Shown: in pieces, positions 44,142-51,191 of the stretch
Layout: the number at the start of each line of letters is the position of its first letter
Numbering within the stretch: position 1 is the stretch's first letter
Assembly (NCBI GenBank): GCA_964523895.1
Contig: CAZGBJ010000006.1
Span: forward strand, 48,672 to 112,671
Source: UBA7359 sp964523895
Lineage (GTDB): Bacteria; Pseudomonadota; Gammaproteobacteria; Eutrophobiales; Eutrophobiaceae
Direction of reading: 5' to 3'
Length of the DNA stretch: 64,000 nucleotides
The notes under the pieces: generated by a model
Database searches by the model: none
Told to the model about the DNA's origin: nothing
What the model saw: the letters and a program-made list of their open reading frames with translations, nothing else
Position numbers and translations under genes: made by a program

Positions 44142-45821
44142 ATGAAATTTATATTTTCGCTTGTCTTCGTTTTAACGTTTTCTTCTTCATACACTTTTGC
44201 CGAATCAATAAACCAGGCGGCTGTTGCTACTGCACATCCACTAGCGACAAAGGCAGGAATCGATATCTTAAAACAAGGTGGCAATGCTTTTGATGCTGCG
44301 GCTGCAATAAGCGCATCATTAGCGGTTGTCGAGCCCTATAGTTCGGGTCTGGGCGGCGGTGCTTTCTGGTTAGTTCACCGTGCTTCAGATAATAAACAAA
44401 CGATGATCGATGGTCGCGAAAAAGCACCAATACGTAGCCATAAGGATATGTATCTGGATAAGTCCGGCAATGTTATTAAAGGTTTGTCTTTAAATGGGCC
44501 AATGGCGGCAGGAATTCCGGGCGTGCCGGCCGGTATTGAACATCTAGTTAAGCGCTACGGTCGTCTTTCTTTAAAAAAAGTATTAGCGCCTGCGATTAAA
44601 CAGGCTAAAGAAGGCTTTGCCGTCACCGAGCGTTATCAAAAGTTAATGGCTTTCAGGCACAAGGTAGTTAAAAACTATTCTGGGGCAGCAACTTTATTTC
44701 TTAAAAACAATGAAATACCGGCAAAGGGATTTGTCATCATTCAAAATGATTTAGCCAATACTTTAAATATTATCGCTAACAAAGGCAGCAAGGGCTTTTA
44801 TAAAGGTTCGTTAGCAAGGCAAATGGTTAGTAGCGTTAAAAAGAATGGCGGCATTTGGGAAATAGAAGATCTGGCGAATTATCAGATTATTGAGCGTGAA
44901 CCGATTGTTGTAAATTATAACGGGATTAAAGTGACTTCTGCAGCGCCGCCTTCTTCTGGTGGTATTGTTATGGGACAAGCATTAAATATTCTTGAGAATT
45001 TCGATTTAAAAAAACATGATCCTATAACACGTAAACATATTATTGTTGAAGCGATGCGCCGTGCTTATCGAGATCGTGCGGCATATCTTGGCGATGCAGA
45101 TTTTATTGATGTTCCTGTTGATCGTTTATTGGATAAAAATTATGCCGAAGGTATGGCATTAACGATTCGTCCTGATCAAGCAACACCTAGCGCAGAGCTG
45201 AGTAATGTTGCTACTTATAATCAAGCTGGAAATGACACGACTCATTTTTCGGTTGTCGATACTGCAGGCAATCGCGTGTCGGCAACATTAAGTATCAATC
45301 TACCCTTTGGATCAGGTTTTGTTGCTGAGGGCACAGGTGTTTTATTGAATAATGAAATGGATGATTTTTCTATTAAACCATTAACAGCAAATGCTTATGG
45401 ATTGGTTGGCGATAATGCAAATGCAATTGCTCCAGGGAAACGTCCTTTATCCAGTATGACGCCCACATTTCTGGAAACAGATGATCGTATAGCTGTGCTC
45501 GGCACACCAGGCGGAAGCCGTATTATTAGTATGGTGTTATTGGGCGTGCTTGATTTCGCTGACGGACACTTGCCGCAATCATGGGTCAGTTTGCCGCGTT
45601 ATCATCATCAATATCTGCCGGATCAGATTATGTATGAACAAGGCGGTTTAACGAATAGCGAACAGGATGCTTTAAAAAAGAAAGGTCACAAACTAAATGA
45701 AAAAAATCGTAAATACGGCAATATGCAGGCAATTATGATCTGGAAGACAAAAAACATTACCTTTGCCGCCAGCGATCCACGTGGCGAAGGAACGTCAGAA
45801 GTAATATTTATTGCTAAATGA
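44142..45821 (+). CDS. ggt: Gamma-glutamyltransferase
   Basis: A 559-residue periplasmic Ntn-hydrolase with a Sec signal (about residues 1-20). It self-cleaves before the catalytic Thr in GNDTTHFSVVD near residue 367. The conserved elements DGREKAP, TSAAPPSSGG and PGKRPLSSMTPT (with the lid/oxyanion residues) and GTPGGSRI are present. It cleaves gamma-glutamyl bonds of glutathione. It borders the integron remnant, whose integrase relic reads towards its 3-prime end. Confidence 0.95.
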   Translation: MKFIFSLVFVLTFSSSYTFAESINQAAVATAHPLATKAGIDILKQGGNAFDAAAAISASLAVVEPYSSGLGGGAFWLVHRASDNKQTMIDGREKAPIRSHKDMYLDKSGNVIKGLSLNGPMAAGIPGVPAGIEHLVKRYGRLSLKKVLAPAIKQAKEGFAVTERYQKLMAFRHKVVKNYSGAATLFLKNNEIPAKGFVIIQNDLANTLNIIANKGSKGFYKGSLARQMVSSVKKNGGIWEIEDLANYQIIEREPIVVNYNGIKVTSAAPPSSGGIVMGQALNILENFDLKKHDPITRKHIIVEAMRRAYRDRAAYLGDADFIDVPVDRLLDKNYAEGMALTIRPDQATPSAELSNVATYNQAGNDTTHFSVVDTAGNRVSATLSINLPFGSGFVAEGTGVLLNNEMDDFSIKPLTANAYGLVGDNANAIAPGKRPLSSMTPTFLETDDRIAVLGTPGGSRIISMVLLGVLDFADGHLPQSWVSLPRYHHQYLPDQIMYEQGGLTNSEQDALKKKGHKLNEKNRKYGNMQAIMIWKTKNITFAASDPRGEGTSEVIFIAK

Positions 45822-45881
45822 TATTAGACTGGTTCGAGCTTTTTTATAATAAAACATCGCGAGAATAACGGTGATATTTAC

Positions 45882-46052
45882 TCAAGTGTTTCCAATGGAC
45901 TCTTGATTGTGGCAACGATTATTAAAACGGATATAACGGAGAACCCATTGAATCTAATTCTTTTCAGTGCTGTAGGCATAATGATGAAAGCGAAGGGTTT
46001 CTTTAACCTGATCCATCAGTCTGGCGGACTTCGGGGTAAAATTCTTATCCAT
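45882..46052 (-). pseudogene. Integron integrase (IntI) remnant, N-terminal
   Basis: From an ATG at 46052, preceded by AAGGAGG, the minus strand reads MDKNFTPKSARLMDQVKETL and continues RFHHYAYSTEKN, then a TAG at codon 33, then IQWVLRYIRFNNR and a TGA at codon 57. This is the SAM-like N-terminal domain of IntI-type tyrosine recombinases, where the stop stands at a usually aromatic position (TEKxYxxW). The catalytic Arg/His/Tyr domain is missing entirely. About 55 of some 320 codons remain, so it is not functional. Confidence 0.8.
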
Positions 46053-46294
46053 ATTGCCTCCTTGCAATGTGTGCTAAATTCCATTAACGAATGCCGCTTA
46101 TCCTCAATAAATTTCAATAAACACGCCAGTAACTATTCCAGAAACAATATAGCGTACTTACGGGTTGATTATTTACATTCGTTGAACAATCACGGCACGT
46201 TTTTACACCCTATTCCTAATAAACACGCCACTATAGGTAATTATATAAGAAAAATAAGCGGTCATACTAGTGGCTGTTTATAGACTAGTTATGT
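46053..46294. other. attI-like region with direct repeats
   Basis: This 240-bp non-coding stretch lies where attI should be, between the integrase start and the first cassette. AATAAACACGCCA occurs twice exactly (46116-46128 and 46218-46230), reminiscent of the direct integrase-binding repeats of attI sites. The right end carries GTTATGT (46288-46294), the expected recombination core. An open frame on the plus strand here is antisense to the integrase relic and lacks coding character. Confidence 0.5.
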
Positions 46295-46311
46295 TTACTA
46301 GAGGAATTAAG

Positions 46312-46890
46312 ATGAAACTAAAGATGTTGATTTTTTCTGTGCTATTCATTTATGGAGCCGTTGCTTTTGCGGAAGACAACCATTCACCCATGATGAATCA
46401 TGAACACAAAATGGAAATGTCTAGTGGGGGGCTGACAGAGGCAGGCAATGATGTTTTTGGAACCATTCAGGAAGTTATCGCTAAACTGAACAGTAATCCA
46501 AATACCGATTGGGGAAAAGTTAATCTTGAGGCATTGAGGCAGCATTTATTAGACATGAATGATATGACTTTAAATGTTGAAGTTATGTCCCAAAAACCAA
46601 TTCACAATGGTTTGGAAGCCATTGTCAGACCAACTACAGCCAGAGCTGCATTAGCGCTAGAAAGGGTTTTTAAGACTCATCCAATCCAGCTAAAGAGAGA
46701 AACTGGGTGGACTATGCAAATTAAGAAACATAATGACCAGTATATTCTGACAACTACGTCAGAAAACCCGAGAGATACAAGCAAGATTAGAGGGCTAGGT
46801 TATATAGGCTTGATGGCTTATGGTAATCATCATCAGTCTCATCACTGGGCAATGGCAACAGGTAAAAATCCTCATGCTAATCATCATTAA
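46312..46890 (+). CDS. Secreted His-rich hypothetical protein (cassette gene)
   Basis: A 192-residue protein from an ATG with a good AGAGGAATTAAG Shine-Dalgarno. A signal peptide (about residues 1-20, ending VAFAED) precedes the mature part. Histidine clusters lie at both ends (HSPMMNHEHKMEM and NHHQSHHWAMATGKNPHANHH), suggesting metal binding in the periplasm. I do not recognise the family. It occupies the first cassette of the integron remnant: the attC half-site begins at the base after its stop. Confidence 0.75.
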   Translation: MKLKMLIFSVLFIYGAVAFAEDNHSPMMNHEHKMEMSSGGLTEAGNDVFGTIQEVIAKLNSNPNTDWGKVNLEALRQHLLDMNDMTLNVEVMSQKPIHNGLEAIVRPTTARAALALERVFKTHPIQLKRETGWTMQIKKHNDQYILTTTSENPRDTSKIRGLGYIGLMAYGNHHQSHHWAMATGKNPHANHH

Positions 46891-46920
46891 ACATAACAAG
46901 GCGCTACACCGGACGTGATC
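46891..46920. other. Half attC site after the first cassette gene
   Basis: ACATAAC (46891-46897) is the exact reverse complement of GTTATGT at the proposed cassette start, as required when both come from one circular cassette. It continues AAGGCGCTACACCGGACG, typical of attC 5-prime halves. No complementary 3-prime half follows; the sequence changes to the IS-like fragment instead. Confidence 0.65.
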
Positions 46921-46932
46921 TTACCCCGATCT

Positions 46933-47005
46933 AGTTGACACCTCCTTCAACCGAGTTAGAAGAGGTGTCCAATGAAAAAGAAAGAAGAACATACATATTA
47001 TAATT
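46933..47005. mobile_element. Possible IS3-like end fragment
   Basis: GACACCTCCTTC and GAAGAGGTGTC form an 11-bp inverted repeat with one bulge (46937-46970), followed by ATGAAAAAGAAAGAAGAA and a 23-codon frame ending TGA with a YEFKK segment. IS3-family elements often start with a short-inverted end and an orfA beginning MKK. It interrupts the first attC, which would fit an insertion followed by deletion. The evidence is suggestive only. Confidence 0.3.
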
Positions 47006-47386
47006 ATGAATTTAAAAAAACACGGATTATCCGTTGGTATTGAAAGAGTTGATAGCAATATTTTTCTTTCGTTGAAAGCGATTGGTAAACTCACCCATGA
47101 GGATTATGAGCTAATCACGCCCATGATTGATTCTGCATTGAGCGAGGTGAAAATGCCAAAAGTTAATGTGCTAATTGATGGGACTGAAATGGAGGGCTGG
47201 GAGCCAAGAGCTGCTTGGGATGACTTTAAAATTGGATTAAAGCATGGAAGTGAATTTGAGAAAATAGCCATATATGGAAATAAAAATTGGCAAGAAATTG
47301 TTGCAAAAATAGGCTCATGGTTTATTTCTGGGGAAGTGAGGTATTTTGAAAATCATGATAGTGCTTTTAGCTGGATCAATAAATAA
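47006..47386 (+). CDS. SpoIIAA-like (STAS-related) protein
   Basis: A 126-residue cytosolic protein. VNVLIDGTEMEGWEPRAAWDD near residue 52, then GLKHGSEFEKIAIYGNKNWQE near residue 74, match the SpoIIAA-like domain family, whose members have a STAS-type fold. Their role is unclear; some bind lipids or act as regulatory partners. No strong Shine-Dalgarno is present. It lies 28 bp before a permease gene, and the two may share a transcript and perhaps a cassette. Confidence 0.75.
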   Translation: MNLKKHGLSVGIERVDSNIFLSLKAIGKLTHEDYELITPMIDSALSEVKMPKVNVLIDGTEMEGWEPRAAWDDFKIGLKHGSEFEKIAIYGNKNWQEIVAKIGSWFISGEVRYFENHDSAFSWINK

Positions 47387-47414
47387 CCGTTAATGTTTTG
47401 GATTAAAATATAAG

Positions 47415-48713
47415 ATGCATCAATCAAAAAAGCCGATAGGATTCTGGTCGGCTGTTTCAATGGGTATAGGAGCAATGGTAGGCGCAGGAATTTTTGCATT
47501 GCTCGGTGAAGCGAGTGCCATTTCAGGAAGTGCCGTTTATATTTCATTTATCATTGGTGGAATCATTGCTTTATTCAGTGGTTATTCATTAGGCAAGTTA
47601 GGCGCTCGTTATCCCTCCTCTGGAGGAATGATAGAATACTTGTCCCAATCCTACGGGGCTGGGTTTTTTACCGGCACGATGGGGATTATGCTCTATTTTG
47701 CAGCGATTGTTTCCTTAAGTTTAATCGCCAAAGCGTTTGGAAATTATGCCGTCACATTTTTACCTGCTAATGAAACATCAGGACTATTCCACCACTTTTT
47801 TTCAATCGGAATTATTGTTTTATTTGTTTTAATTAATCTTAAAGGTGCCAAAGATGTGGCTGTTTGGGAAAGGATCACCGTTGGAATAAAATTTGTTGTG
47901 TTATCAGGGCTATCCATAGCAGGCATTATTTTCCTAAAACCTGAATTGTTATCCACAAGCTATTACCCACCAACCAGCGACATATTTTTTAGTCTTGCAA
48001 TTACCTTTTTTGCTTTTGAAGGTTTTCGGGTCATCACTAATACAGCAGAGGATATGCCGAATCCTTCTAAAACACTCCCAAGAGCAATGATGACAGCAAT
48101 TTTATTAGTTATAGTGCTTTATGTTGCTATTGCATTTGCTGTTTTTGGTAATTTACCGGTTGAAAAAGTGATTGAGGCTAAAGATTTTGCCTTGGCAGAA
48201 GCCGCGTTACCACTATTTGGTCAGGTCGGTTTTACTGTTGTCGCCATTACCGCACTAATAGCCACGGCATCTGCTATTAACGCTAATTTGTATGCGGTCA
48301 CAAACGTGACTTATCAATTAGCGAAAGACGGTGAGCTTCCTGCTCAATTTGGCAAACCCATTGCACATAGCAGAGAAGGGCTAATCATCAGTGGTGTTTT
48401 AGTTATTATCTCATCCCTTTTGTTTGATTTATCTGAAATAGCGGCTATTGGTTCAATATCCATTTTGTTTGTCCATACGGTTACTCACATCGGGCATCTA
48501 AAAATTATTTCTGAAACAGGTGGTTCTAAAACCTTGGTTTTTATTGCCGCCATGCTAAGTTTTATTGCCATGGTTCTTGCCCTTATTTATGTCAGCAGGG
48601 TATCAGATCATATCGTGTATATTCTTGCTGGGTTTGTCTTCGTAGCTTCAGTCACAGAAATTTTATTGCAAAAAATAGCAAAAAGAGAAATCAAATCAAG
48701 AGTAGTGTGGTAA
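47415..48713 (+). CDS. APC-superfamily amino acid permease
   Basis: A 432-residue membrane protein with about twelve helices. The first helix has the APC consensus SMGIGAMVGAGIFALLGEA near residue 15, and ITFFAFEGFRVITNTAEDMPNP near residue 196 is the conserved helix 6 region. It would import (or exchange) amino acids or polyamines; the substrate is not predictable. The stop at 48713 is followed three bases later by a full attC-like site, so it may be a cassette gene despite its unusual size for one. Confidence 0.85.
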   Translation: MHQSKKPIGFWSAVSMGIGAMVGAGIFALLGEASAISGSAVYISFIIGGIIALFSGYSLGKLGARYPSSGGMIEYLSQSYGAGFFTGTMGIMLYFAAIVSLSLIAKAFGNYAVTFLPANETSGLFHHFFSIGIIVLFVLINLKGAKDVAVWERITVGIKFVVLSGLSIAGIIFLKPELLSTSYYPPTSDIFFSLAITFFAFEGFRVITNTAEDMPNPSKTLPRAMMTAILLVIVLYVAIAFAVFGNLPVEKVIEAKDFALAEAALPLFGQVGFTVVAITALIATASAINANLYAVTNVTYQLAKDGELPAQFGKPIAHSREGLIISGVLVIISSLLFDLSEIAAIGSISILFVHTVTHIGHLKIISETGGSKTLVFIAAMLSFIAMVLALIYVSRVSDHIVYILAGFVFVASVTEILLQKIAKREIKSRVVW

Positions 48714-48716
48714 AAA

Positions 48717-48814
48717 GGCTAACAAAAAATCCAGCGGACAGTTTAAAGCGTCACGTTTTTTGCGAAGCAAAAAAACGCGCCCTTTTAAATTGTCCGCCGA
48801 TTTAGGCGTTAATC
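48717..48814. other. attC-like integron recombination site
   Basis: GGCTAAC (48717-48723) and GTTAATC (48808-48814) are the outer core sites. Inside them GCGGACA pairs with TGTCCGC, and TTTAAA with TTTAAA. The centre is a hairpin, CGTTTTTTGC, GAA, GCAAAAAAACG (one extra A). The 98-bp length, imperfect symmetry and position 3 bp after a gene are those of attC sites. The R'' core GGCTAAC is one base off RYYYAAC. Confidence 0.75.
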
Positions 48815-48982
48815 TCGGACACACAAAGAGATCCATTTGCTGGTGTTGGCAAACCTAAGCCTCTAAAGGAAAATCTATCTGGATTTTGGTCTCGTCTAAT
48901 CGACGAAAACAATCGCTTAGTGTACGCAGTTGATGACAATAAACTAACGATAATCTCATGCAGGCATCACTATGAGAGGTGA
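48809..48982 (+). pseudogene. yoeB: YoeB toxin, 5-prime truncated at the attC core
   Basis: Read from the attC core (G^TTAATC), the frame gives LISDTQRDPFAGVGKPKPL, then SGFWSRLIDENNRLVYAV and ends SCRHHYER before TGA: 57 residues equivalent to YoeB from about residue 30 to the end. The first 29 codons and any yefM antitoxin are absent. Relative to E. coli YoeB the catalytic Glu46 is Lys, while Arg65, His83 and Tyr84 are kept. It has no start codon and is presumably dead. Confidence 0.82.
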
Positions 48983-49045
48983 TTTAACAATTCCTTCCAG
49001 CGGGCGTAGTCCTATCGCATCTACTAGGTCAGGCTAGCGTTACAA
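48982..49045. other. Degenerate attC-like site after yoeB fragment
   Basis: ATTTAAC (48982-48988) overlaps the last base of the yoeB stop and continues AATTCCTTCCAGCGGGCG, typical of an attC 5-prime half. GTTAC (49039-49043) would be the other core, but the 3-prime half shows little complementarity. It marks the probable right edge of the array. Confidence 0.4.
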
Positions 49046-49498
49046 AAACTCCTCACACTGAAGCAAGTCACTCCAGCGCTGACTCATGCCGAACTCGGCT
49101 ACTAAATTTTTAACCAATTTTCTGACATCGATTTCAGAAAGTCCATGTTTCTCATTTATAAGTTTCAGGCTTTTACAATCAGCTTCATATTCATCTTTGG
49201 TTTCGAATTTCAAGTGTGCACATTCGTGGTAGTAAATAAATTGCCTTGTATTGAGTGGTAGTTTTAAAAAAGCACTGTTATCAATCACTATTGTTGGAGA
49301 GCCTAGAGGCCATTGCGCTGTTGCTATTTTTTTATTTTTAATTCCCGGCACCGTTTTTACTTCAACATTTTTGTTCGTGTCTAAATGTCTTGCCGTGCAA
49401 GTGAGCGGCTCTCTTTTATTCGGCTCTAGCGCTAGAGAATTTAATGGCAAGAATAAACAGGAAACAAATATCAAGAATGTCTTTAATAAAAAATGCAT
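49040..49498 (-). CDS. Secreted protein with HExxH-like motif
   Basis: A 152-residue protein with a Sec signal peptide (about residues 1-23). FIYYHECAHLKFETKDEYEADC near residue 89 contains HECAH, a zincin-type HExxH with a Glu/Asp-rich downstream segment, resembling small gluzincins. No protease family can be assigned with confidence. The ATG directly follows the mutM stop (TAAATG), so it is translationally coupled and part of the mutM transcript. Its own stop overlaps the edge of the integron remnant. Confidence 0.65.
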   Translation of the reverse strand: MHFLLKTFLIFVSCLFLPLNSLALEPNKREPLTCTARHLDTNKNVEVKTVPGIKNKKIATAQWPLGSPTIVIDNSAFLKLPLNTRQFIYYHECAHLKFETKDEYEADCKSLKLINEKHGLSEIDVRKLVKNLVAEFGMSQRWSDLLQCEEFL

Positions 49499-50314
49499 TT
49501 AGCGTTGACAGTTTGAGCAATAAAAAGTTGAGCGTTGACCGAGCCGAATCTTTTTTATTTTTCGTTTACAGTTTTTACAGGATTCGCCTTCTCGATTATA
49601 GACTTGCAACTCCTGACTAAAATAACCAGGCTTTCCATCACCATTAAAAAAATCACGTAAAGTTGTGCCGCCTTTTTCTATCGCTTCAGTCAGCACATTT
49701 TTTATTTCTGTCACTAATTTTTCATAACGGGCTTTTGATACACTGCCGGCTTTTTTTATCGGTTTGATGCCCGCACGAAAAAGCGCTTCGCTGGCATAAA
49801 TATTACCAACGCCGACCACGACAGGACTATTCATGATAAAAACTTTAATAGCCTGCGTGCGTTTGCGTGAACGAGCGTATAAGTAGTCAGTATTAAATTC
49901 ATCACTTAGTGGTTCGGGCCCAAGATGATGGATTAATTTATGATCTAATGGATCGTCGTTAGTCCAGAGTATAGAGCCAAATTTTCTCGGGTCGTGAAAA
50001 CGTAATAAATGACCGGATTCGAAAACTATATCGACATGATCATGTTTTACATGGGTTTGTTTCGCATCAGTAACTCGTAGGTTGCCAGACATGCCAAGAT
50101 GCAAAATCATGCAGCCGTTATCGGTGTAAAAAAATAAATATTTAGCGCGCCGACGGAGTTTTCGTATAAGCTGGTTTTTTAATGATCGTTTTAACGTACT
50201 TGGAATAGGCCAACGTAGTTGTCGTTCGCGGATGATAATATCTTTTACTGTTTCGCCAACAACATAGGGCGCTATGCCTTTACGTGTTGTCTCTACCTCG
50301 GGTAGTTCAGGCAT
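49499..50314 (-). CDS. mutM: Formamidopyrimidine-DNA glycosylase
   Basis: A 271-residue bifunctional DNA glycosylase/AP lyase that removes 8-oxoguanine. The N-terminus PELPEVETTRKGI supplies the catalytic Pro and Glu, LHLGMSGNL the conserved Lys-region loop, and VGNIYASEALFRAGI the helix-two-turn-helix. The C-terminal zinc finger is CKNC...FYCSNCQR. It follows the DUF4340 gene directly and is coupled to the small secreted protein downstream. Confidence 0.97.
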   Translation of the reverse strand: MPELPEVETTRKGIAPYVVGETVKDIIIRERQLRWPIPSTLKRSLKNQLIRKLRRRAKYLFFYTDNGCMILHLGMSGNLRVTDAKQTHVKHDHVDIVFESGHLLRFHDPRKFGSILWTNDDPLDHKLIHHLGPEPLSDEFNTDYLYARSRKRTQAIKVFIMNSPVVVGVGNIYASEALFRAGIKPIKKAGSVSKARYEKLVTEIKNVLTEAIEKGGTTLRDFFNGDGKPGYFSQELQVYNREGESCKNCKRKIKKIRLGQRSTFYCSNCQR

Positions 50315-51190
50315 CTAGCGTAACTCAAGACCAACGGGCTCAGTCTCTTCGTTTATATTGACGTCGCTAGTTAACATTAATTTTTTCGCTTCATCACCAG
50401 CCATATTATATTGGATACCAATATCTTTTCGACCGAGAATTAAATGTGGTTCTGTTGAGACGATGACAAATTGAATCGACACATTGTTTGCCGATGATAT
50501 TTTTATTATTGATTCTGTTTCGGGTTCTTCGTATTTGCTTGTAGATATTGCCGCTGAGTTTTTCCAGTTAAACACAATGCGTTTTAATTGATCCGGACTA
50601 ATATCCATCAAAGTTTGTAACTGCCATTGACCATCAATCAATTCAATTTTATTTTCTGGAAACTGAATTGACACAAATTCCATTTTTTCTGGTAAAAGTC
50701 GAGTGTCAGCAAAAAATGCCGCATTCGTCATTAACTGGTGATAGAGAAAATCATTGGTTAAATGAATTTCATCGTTAAATAAAACATAACGATAATTATC
50801 TATTGCCTCTGTCGTGCCAAATTTAAATTCATGATCATTTAGTTTCATAACTATAGCTGGGTCAGCAAGACCTATCGCTTCTAAATTAACTTCAGCTAAG
50901 TTTAGCTGGCTACGTGATGCCACGTTCAACATCCTAAGCATGGCATTTATACGTGAACCATTAGCACGGAACTGTAGTGGAGAGTCCATATGCCAGGCTT
51001 CACCTTGTTTACTAAAGATGAAGTCTTCCAATTCTTTTCTTAAGACTTTAATTTGGACGATATTATTTTGATCTACGGTTGAAAGGAGTGGAAGCTCCTG
51101 TTTAGTTTCTTTTCCTGTGTTGATCAGGATGATGGCAAGAAAAATAATAAAGGCAAACAGGCCAATGTTGATCCAGAGTCGCTTGTTCAC
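50315..51190 (-). CDS. DUF4340 domain-containing protein
   Basis: A 291-residue protein with one N-terminal membrane anchor (about residues 7-23) and a large extracytoplasmic domain made of repeating beta-rich units with FSKQGEAWHMDSPLQFRAN and LVDGQWQL-type segments. It fits the DUF4340 family, which is almost always encoded with a GldG-type protein and an ABC transporter, as here. The substrate of this system is unknown. Confidence 0.8.
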   Translation of the reverse strand: MNKRLWINIGLFAFIIFLAIILINTGKETKQELPLLSTVDQNNIVQIKVLRKELEDFIFSKQGEAWHMDSPLQFRANGSRINAMLRMLNVASRSQLNLAEVNLEAIGLADPAIVMKLNDHEFKFGTTEAIDNYRYVLFNDEIHLTNDFLYHQLMTNAAFFADTRLLPEKMEFVSIQFPENKIELIDGQWQLQTLMDISPDQLKRIVFNWKNSAAISTSKYEEPETESIIKISSANNVSIQFVIVSTEPHLILGRKDIGIQYNMAGDEAKKLMLTSDVNINEETEPVGLELR

Positions 51191-51191
51191 C

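Larger units (their letters stand above)
45882..49045. mobile_element. Decayed chromosomal integron with cassette remnants
   Basis: Left to right: a minus-strand integrase relic, an attI-like region with a 13-bp direct repeat, a cassette with matching ends (46289 to about 46920), an IS-like fragment, a STAS-like gene and a permease ending in a full attC-like site (48717-48814), a truncated yoeB, and a half attC-like site. Integrase divergent from the array, and cassette genes followed closely by attC, are the standard integron layout. The left edge abuts ggt and the right edge abuts the gene coupled to mutM. Confidence 0.75.

Noticed and set aside
45903..46283. A 126-codon plus-strand open frame next to ggt
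   Set aside because: It is antisense to the integrase relic and runs through the attI-like region, has no Shine-Dalgarno and no family character.
47949..47957. Perfect DnaA box TTATCCACA
   Set aside because: It lies inside the permease coding sequence, isolated from other boxes and 30 kb from dnaA; chance is sufficient.
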